DNA from: Actinoplanes aureus
GTDB lineage: Bacteria; Actinomycetota; Actinomycetes; Mycobacteriales; Micromonosporaceae
Length of the DNA: 64,000 nt
Direction of reading: 5' to 3'
Assembly (NCBI RefSeq): GCF_015704865.1
Contig: NZ_JADQTO010000015.1
Span: forward strand, 62,001 to 126,000
Shown here: positions 59,394 through 64,000 of the stretch, piece by piece
How the letters are laid out: every line of letters begins with the position of its first letter
Numbering within the stretch: the stretch's first letter is position 1
Made by a program: the position numbers and the translations under genes
Notes under the pieces: generated by a model
The model's database searches: none
What the model was told of the DNA's origin: nothing
The model's input: only the letters and a program-made list of their open reading frames with translations

Positions 59394-60137
59394 TCAGGCG
59401 AAGGTCATCGTCAGGCTCAGCCGGATGCTGGACGTCTGGCTGCGCAGCACCGTGAGATCCGCGTCGAACGCGGGACCCAGCTTCTTGGCCAGCGACTGAA
59501 CCTCCGCCGCGGCCGCCACTTCGCGCCTCGCCTCAGAGCTCGTGTCCAGTTCGAGGTCGTGCTGGGTCAGCAGGTTGGCGTCGTACCCGCGCTGGTCGAT
59601 CAGTCCCATGACGATGTCGTCGGCGGCCAGCCCGGACCCGGTCGCCAAGGCGGTCGCCGCGTCGACGTCGGGCCGGCTACCCGGCCAGGACCAGCAGGCT
59701 TTGAGCCGGCGGGCCACCTTGACGGTGGTCTCGTTGCGGAACGAGGCGGACCCTTTTCCGGTCAGCAGGGACAGCTTCGCCCGGGCGCTCTGCCGGCCGT
59801 CCTCGGCGATCTCCTGTATCTCGGTCACCTCCAGCCGGGTCGCGCCCAGCCGCTGGCACACCCCCGCGAACAGGAGGAACTTCTGCAGCGACAGCTCCTC
59901 GTACGCCGTGGTCGCCTCCAGATACTCACCGGCCCGCCAGATGTTGCGGACCAGCAGAACACCCGGCCGCAGGCGCCCGGCGAGTCGCTGGTGGAGCGGG
60001 TCCAGATCCTCGCCGGGGCGCGGCGGCACCGCGACGACCTGAACGTCGGGGTCGGTCAGCAACTCCGGCGCGTAACTGCGGCAGCGGTTGTAGTCGGTCC
60101 GGTCGAGCGGCATCACCCGCGCGGGCTCATGCGCCAT
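59394..60137 (-). CDS. Unknown protein, third gene of the GTPase operon
   Basis: A 247-residue protein of no recognised family, without signal or TM segment. The first half is alpha/beta (VQVVAVPPRPGEDLDPLHQR, RPGVLLVRNIWRAGEYLEA). The second half has alternating polar/hydrophobic stretches (ARAKLSLLTGKGSASFRNE, and the C-terminal SIRLSLTMTF) that may be amphipathic beta strands. ATG at 60137 after GGGGAGG; an 11-base overlap with the preceding gene implies coupling. Role possibly as effector or partner of the GTPase, from position only. Confidence 0.7.
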   Translation of the reverse strand: MAHEPARVMPLDRTDYNRCRSYAPELLTDPDVQVVAVPPRPGEDLDPLHQRLAGRLRPGVLLVRNIWRAGEYLEATTAYEELSLQKFLLFAGVCQRLGATRLEVTEIQEIAEDGRQSARAKLSLLTGKGSASFRNETTVKVARRLKACWSWPGSRPDVDAATALATGSGLAADDIVMGLIDQRGYDANLLTQHDLELDTSSEARREVAAAAEVQSLAKKLGPAFDADLTVLRSQTSSIRLSLTMTFA

Positions 60138-60588
60138 CACGATCACCTCCCCGCCACCAGGCGGCGAGCCGGGCGAACGGAGCGGCGAGGCGCTCCGGGA
60201 CGGATCCGGTGCGGTGCCAGGCGTCCACCAGGCTGGTCCGCACACGGCGCCGGTCAGCGGTCACGCCTCCCTCGTGCAGCGCCCCGATCACCTGGGCGGC
60301 CGCCGAGGCCCATCGCACCCGGACCGGCCGGTCGATCACTACCGTGGCGTCGATGCGCGGACGGTGGTCGCTCACCCGGGTCTCGACCAGCAGGAGGTCG
60401 CCGGCGCGGACGGCACGCACCTCACCGGAGCGCCGGTCGGTTCGAGCGGCCATGACGATGCGCCCGAACTCTCTCTGCACCTCTTCGCGAGCGCTGGTCT
60501 CGTCCTCGGCCAGCAGCCGGCCGTCCTGCCAGGTCATCGGCGCCCGGTCCCGGCCGAACTCGACATACACCGTACGGACGCCGCTCAC
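60127..60588 (-). CDS. Unknown protein, second gene of the GTPase operon
   Basis: A 153-residue protein of no recognised family. It opens with VRTVYVEFGRDRAPMTWQDG and contains LLLVETRVSDHRPRIDATVV, likely a small beta-rich domain, then a basic helical tail (RLAAPFARLAAWWRGGDRDG). The GTG at 60588 overlaps the GTPase stop by four bases (GTGA); another GTG at 60597 is possible. Expected to act with the GTPase. Confidence 0.7.
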   Translation of the reverse strand: MSGVRTVYVEFGRDRAPMTWQDGRLLAEDETSAREEVQREFGRIVMAARTDRRSGEVRAVRAGDLLLVETRVSDHRPRIDATVVIDRPVRVRWASAAAQVIGALHEGGVTADRRRVRTSLVDAWHRTGSVPERLAAPFARLAAWWRGGDRDGA

Positions 60589-61340
60589 GGTGCCCACCGC
60601 AGCAGGTGCTCGGTGATCCGGTCGGTGAGCCGATCAGCGCCGGCCTGGTCGGCGAGGCTCCCGCTGACCAGGCGGACCCGGCGGTCACCGCCGAGCCGGA
60701 GAATGACACGGTCGAGCTGCTCGCGAACGTTCTGCTCGTACCGGCTCACCACGGCCGGGTCGCCGCTCCAGCGCGGATCCTGGTCGGTGTGCGTCACCAC
60801 CACGACGATTCCGACGTGGGGAGGATCGGTGCCTTTCTCCCGCTCCTGGATGATCTTCAAGATGCGGTCGGCGTCGTCCTCCAAACGGAACGGATCACGC
60901 ATGTGGCGTGGTGCCGGCGTGCGAAGCCGGTCCGCGTTGACCAGATAGAGGATCCAGCGGCCCTGCTCCACCAGGTCGTCCCAGAGGGGCAGATTGTTGA
61001 TGTGGCCACCGACGTCGACCACCTCGTTGAAGATCAGGACGTCGCCTGACGCCGTCTTCTTCACCACGTCACCGTGCTTCACCGGCGCTTGGGTGTGCCC
61101 CGGCACCTCACCCGGCGGGACACCACGCCAGGAATTGATCAAGGTGGTCTTTCCGGCTTCGGACTCACCGAGCACGGCCAGCGAGAACGAGCGCGCGGCG
61201 ATCCTCGCCTCCGCGGCCACCGCCCGGTACGCCTTGTTCTGCTGGTGGGAACGAGCCGCCTGGGTAGCGCCGTAGGCGATCGCCTGCTGCACCTGCGGTT
61301 TGCTGACCACGTCCAGGAACATCTTGAGTATGGGCCCCAT
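60585..61340 (-). CDS. Small GTPase (TRAFAC-like)
   Basis: A 251-residue P-loop GTPase. After a helical N-terminal segment of about 50 residues come G1 GESEAGKTT (58-66), G3 DVGGH (109-113) and a G4 variant THTD (183-186) in place of NKxD, then VSGSLADQ as a possible G5. The order of motifs fits the Ras-like/MglA side of TRAFAC GTPases. No COR or LRR domain. ATG after GGGGAGAGG. First of three overlapping genes, so it likely regulates the two unknown proteins. Confidence 0.85.
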   Translation of the reverse strand: MGPILKMFLDVVSKPQVQQAIAYGATQAARSHQQNKAYRAVAAEARIAARSFSLAVLGESEAGKTTLINSWRGVPPGEVPGHTQAPVKHGDVVKKTASGDVLIFNEVVDVGGHINNLPLWDDLVEQGRWILYLVNADRLRTPAPRHMRDPFRLEDDADRILKIIQEREKGTDPPHVGIVVVVTHTDQDPRWSGDPAVVSRYEQNVREQLDRVILRLGGDRRVRLVSGSLADQAGADRLTDRITEHLLRWAP

Positions 61341-61525
61341 GACCTCTCCCCTTGGCCCGGCCACGGCGGCCGGCGGCGTTACCAGGTACGCACCGCCGCA
61401 CCAACGGGTTGAACACCAACGGTGAATGCGGATTGCCGACAGAACCATTGCGATCAACGAACGCGGCGCCGGTGCTGAAACCGCGGTGAAACCGCCGTGA
61501 TCCGGGTCGGGGGCACGGTCGGCGG

Positions 61526-62440
61526 ATGACGAACATGGCGATATCGGTGACCGGCCTGCGCCGGTCGTACGGCGACCAACTGGTGCTCGACGGCATCGAC
61601 CTGGAGGTTCCGGAGGGCACCGTGTTCTCGTTGCTCGGCCCGAACGGGGCCGGCAAGACCACCATGGTCCAGATCCTGTCCACACTGATCGGCGCGGACG
61701 CGGGCGAGGTACGCGTCGGCGGTCACGACGTGGCCGCGGAGCCCGATCGGGTACGGGCGGCGATCGGTGTCACCGGACAGTTCTCCGCGGTGGACGACCT
61801 GCTCACCGGGGCGGAGAACCTGCGGCTCATGGCCGACCTGAACCACCTGCCTCGGGTCGAGGGCCGGCGACGGGTCGCCGAGCTGCTCGAACGATTCGGT
61901 CTCGATGAGGCTGCGGGCAAGGTCGCGGTGCTGTACTCCGGTGGCATGCGGCGCCGGCTCGACCTGGCCATGAGCCTGATCGGCGACCCCCGGGTGATCT
62001 TCCTGGACGAGCCGACCACCGGGCTCGACCCGCGCAGCCGGCGGGACATGTGGCAGATCGTCCGGGACCTGGCCGGCCGCGGGGTGACGATCTTCCTGAC
62101 CACGCAGTACCTGGAGGAGGCGGACCAGCTCGCCGACCGGATCGCGCTGCTCGATCACGGCCGGCTCGTCGCCGAGGGCAGTCCGGCCGAGCTCAAGCGG
62201 CTGGTGCCGGGCGGGCACGTCGAGCTGCGGTTCGCCGACGAGCAGGCCCTGGCGGCGGCTGCCGCGGTGCTCGGTGTCGCACCGGACGAGGAATCACTCG
62301 TGCTGAAGGTCCCGGGCGACGGCCATGTCCGCACACTGAAAGCTTTGCTGGACCGGCTCGACGCGGAAGCCGTCGAGGTGGACGGGCTGAGCGTGCACAC
62401 CCCGGACCTCGACGACGTGTTCCTGGCGGTTACGGCATGA
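61526..62440 (+). CDS. ABC exporter ATP-binding protein (DrrA-like)
   Basis: A 304-residue ATPase subunit. Walker A GPNGAGKTT, Q-loop VTGQFSAVDDLLTG, Walker B VIFLDEPTTGLDPRSR and the H-loop-type FLTTQYLEEADQ are intact. The signature is YSGGMRRRL, with Tyr instead of the usual Leu, as also occurs in some DrrA proteins. It pairs with the ABC-2 permease it overlaps by four bases. The upstream divergent region holds a direct repeat TGAAACCGC (61476-61484 and 61487-61495). Confidence 0.94.
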   Translation: MTNMAISVTGLRRSYGDQLVLDGIDLEVPEGTVFSLLGPNGAGKTTMVQILSTLIGADAGEVRVGGHDVAAEPDRVRAAIGVTGQFSAVDDLLTGAENLRLMADLNHLPRVEGRRRVAELLERFGLDEAAGKVAVLYSGGMRRRLDLAMSLIGDPRVIFLDEPTTGLDPRSRRDMWQIVRDLAGRGVTIFLTTQYLEEADQLADRIALLDHGRLVAEGSPAELKRLVPGGHVELRFADEQALAAAAAVLGVAPDEESLVLKVPGDGHVRTLKALLDRLDAEAVEVDGLSVHTPDLDDVFLAVTA

Positions 62441-63216
62441 CGACCTACGCCGTACGGGACTCGACCACGATGCTGCGCCGTCAGCTGCGGCACCTGTCCC
62501 GGAACCTGTCGACGATCCTGATGCTGCTCGCCGTACCGATCATCTTCTTGTTGATGTTCGTCTACGTGCTCGGCGGAACCCTCGGTGACGGCCTCAGCGG
62601 CGGCGGTCGCCGCGCCTACGTCAACTACGTCACGCCCGGCATCCTGCTCATCACGATCGCCAGCGCGATCCAGGGCACCACCATCTCGGTCGCGATGGAC
62701 ATGACCGGCGGCATCATCGCGCGGTTCCGGACCATGGCGGTGGCGCGGGCGTCGGTGCTGACCGGGCATGTGCTGGGCAGCGTTCTACAGACGCTGATGC
62801 AGCTCATCGTGGTTCTCGGGGTGGCGGTGCTGGTCGGCTTCCGGCCCGATGCCACCGCGGCGGAGTGGCTGGCGACCGCCGGGCTGCTGCTCGCGGCGAC
62901 GTTCGCCCTGGTGTGGCTGGCCGTGGCGATGGGGTTGGCGACCAAGACCGTCGAGGCGGCGAGCAACCTGCCGACGCCGCTGCTGTTGCTCCCGCTCTTC
63001 GGCAGCGGGTTCGTGCCGCCCGAGTCGCTGCCGGCCGGGCTGCGGCAGTTCGCCGAGTACCAGCCGTTCACCCCGATCATGGAGACGCTGCGCGGGCTGC
63101 TGCTCGGCACGCCGATCGGCGCGAGCGCGGCGGTCGCGTTCGGCTGGTGCGGTGCGATCGCCCTGACCGGGTACGTGTGGGCGAAGTGGCTCTACAACCG
63201 GGACCGCACCCGCTGA
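62437..63216 (+). CDS. ABC-2 type exporter permease (DrrB-like)
   Basis: A 259-residue membrane protein with six helices. The N-terminal amphipathic LRRQLRHLSRNLSTILMLLA, the family motif PLLLLPLFGSGFVPPESLP and YQPFTPIMETLRGLL are typical of drug exporters such as DrrB. The ATG overlaps the ATPase stop. Its 3' end overlaps the convergent SARP-type gene by 25 bases. Substrate unknown. Confidence 0.93.
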   Translation: MTTYAVRDSTTMLRRQLRHLSRNLSTILMLLAVPIIFLLMFVYVLGGTLGDGLSGGGRRAYVNYVTPGILLITIASAIQGTTISVAMDMTGGIIARFRTMAVARASVLTGHVLGSVLQTLMQLIVVLGVAVLVGFRPDATAAEWLATAGLLLAATFALVWLAVAMGLATKTVEAASNLPTPLLLLPLFGSGFVPPESLPAGLRQFAEYQPFTPIMETLRGLLLGTPIGASAAVAFGWCGAIALTGYVWAKWLYNRDRTR

Positions 63217-64000
63217 TCGAGCAGGTCGAGGGCCGCCGCCCGGAGTGCCGCCCGGTCCAGGCCGGCGTAGGACGAGACCGCTTCGGCGTACGCCGCCGGG
63301 TCGGACCGTTCCGCGTCGGCCCGGGCCGCCGCACCGGACATCGTCGGCTGGAAGGTGCGCAGGAAGCGGAACCGCTCGGCCAGCGCGATCATCCGGGCCG
63401 CGGACCGCGTCCGGGCACGCGCCAGCTCGGTGGTGGCGACGGCCAGCAGCAGGGTGCCGCAGACGGTCTCCTCGATCAGGTACGGCGGCGGATCCACCGG
63501 CGGATGGGTCAACAGGTGCTCCAGACGCCCGGGCAGACCGTCCGCGACATCGGCCACGAGGTCGAGCCGGTCGTGCCGGGCATGCGCGATGACGGCCGCC
63601 GCCAGCGCCTCCACCGTCCACGGGACCACCTCGGTCGACGGCGTGCAGAGGATCTGGTCGACGACCCGGCGCCACAGTCGCAGGCCGGCCTCCACCTCGC
63701 CGCCGGCCAGCCGTACCTCGGCCTGGATGCCCAGGTCGTAGCCGACCGCCTGGACCGTCTCCTCGTCGAGGCTGATCTGGGCGAGCCCGTCCAGCCACCG
63801 CCCGGCCTCGGCGGTGTCGCCGATCTGGAGGTTGGCCAGGACGAGCCAGGCCCGGACACCGACCGCGTCGGCGCGGGCGCCGAGTCGCTGGAGCACCGGC
63901 AGCGCCGCGGTCAGGTTGTCCCGCGCCTCGGCGCCCTGCTCCAGTTGCAGGCAGAGCTCGGCGACCCGGCAGTGCCCGAGGGCACGCGGCCACGGCAGGT
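63192..64000 (-). CDS. SARP/AfsR-type regulator, C-terminal part cut by window edge
   Basis: An open frame of 269 codons from the right edge to the stop. The sequence is a helical TPR-like sensor region (VRAWLVLANLQIGDTAEAGR, LRLWRRVVDQI, ARTRSAARMIALAERFRFLR, and a C-terminal RAALDLLDQ-like helix). It resembles the C-terminus of BTAD/SARP regulators with TPRs found widely in Actinoplanes relatives. The DNA-binding and BTAD parts would lie beyond base 64000, so the assignment is tentative. Confidence 0.7.
   Translation of the reverse strand, partial: LPWPRALGHCRVAELCLQLEQGAEARDNLTAALPVLQRLGARADAVGVRAWLVLANLQIGDTAEAGRWLDGLAQISLDEETVQAVGYDLGIQAEVRLAGGEVEAGLRLWRRVVDQILCTPSTEVVPWTVEALAAAVIAHARHDRLDLVADVADGLPGRLEHLLTHPPVDPPPYLIEETVCGTLLLAVATTELARARTRSAARMIALAERFRFLRTFQPTMSGAAARADAERSDPAAYAEAVSSYAGLDRAALRAAALDLLDQRVRSRL

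Noticed and set aside
1..64000. CRISPR arrays, tRNA or rRNA genes, insertion sequences, integrases, attachment sites, riboswitches
   Set aside because: No regularly spaced repeats, no tRNA-like cloverleaf, no transposase or integrase motifs and no long terminal repeats were found on reading either strand by eye.

Overview
The window is high-GC actinobacterial DNA: third codon positions are nearly all G or C, GTG and TTG starts are common, and stop/start overlaps of the ATGA or GTGA kind are frequent. The gene families (SARP-type regulators, DUF58/MoxR/VWA cluster, HxlR, LCAT-like lipases, caspase and CHAT proteins with TPRs, GH51/GH43 arabinan genes) fit a soil actinomycete of the Micromonosporaceae type, such as Actinoplanes. 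That placement is inference; no rRNA, tRNA, IS element, prophage or CRISPR array was seen. About 53 protein-coding genes are supported, two of them cut by the window edges.

Left part (1-14.8 kb): a two-component pair cut by the left edge, a small membrane protein followed by a STAS protein and a single-domain response regulator, MarR and AraC regulators (the AraC gene overlaps a second single-domain response regulator), an NmrA-like reductase, a 1,458-residue trypsin-STAND protein, a lone ctaD, and an HxlR repressor divergent from an MFS pump with paired palindromic operators.

Arabinan island (15-21.7 kb): a LacI repressor, GH51 arabinofuranosidase, a sugar ABC importer (binding protein and two permeases, no ATPase) and a lipoprotein GH43 arabinanase, all on the minus strand in very tight order, with LacI-type operators in front of the GH51 gene.

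Caspase/hydrolase island (21.8-30.7 kb): a secreted I36-type inhibitor, a 1,150-residue protein with one intact and two apparently decayed caspase-like domains plus TPRs, and convergent to it a two-gene unit encoding an LCAT-like lipase and a caspase-alpha/beta-hydrolase fusion. This is the best candidate for an undescribed system: a protease-plus-lipase suicide or signalling module. Other conflict-type genes lie in the same window: trypsin-STAND (5.9-10.3 kb), TPR-CHAT with a frameshift (39.9-42.9 kb), PD-(D/E)XK-NACHT with pentapeptide repeats and a propeller-like tail (46.7-50.5 kb), and a GTPase with two unknown partners (59.4-61.3 kb).

Right part: an SDR-acyl-CoA ligase fusion divergent from a MerR/VOC pair, a galactose-oxidase-like copper enzyme with three N-terminal discoidin-like repeats, an amidohydrolase and an acyl-CoA synthetase, a TetR-controlled FAD monooxygenase, a zinc alcohol dehydrogenase with a probable ATT start, a six-gene MoxR-DUF58-VWA-HtrA-response regulator-kinase cluster, a DrrAB-like ABC exporter, and a SARP-type regulator cut by the right edge.
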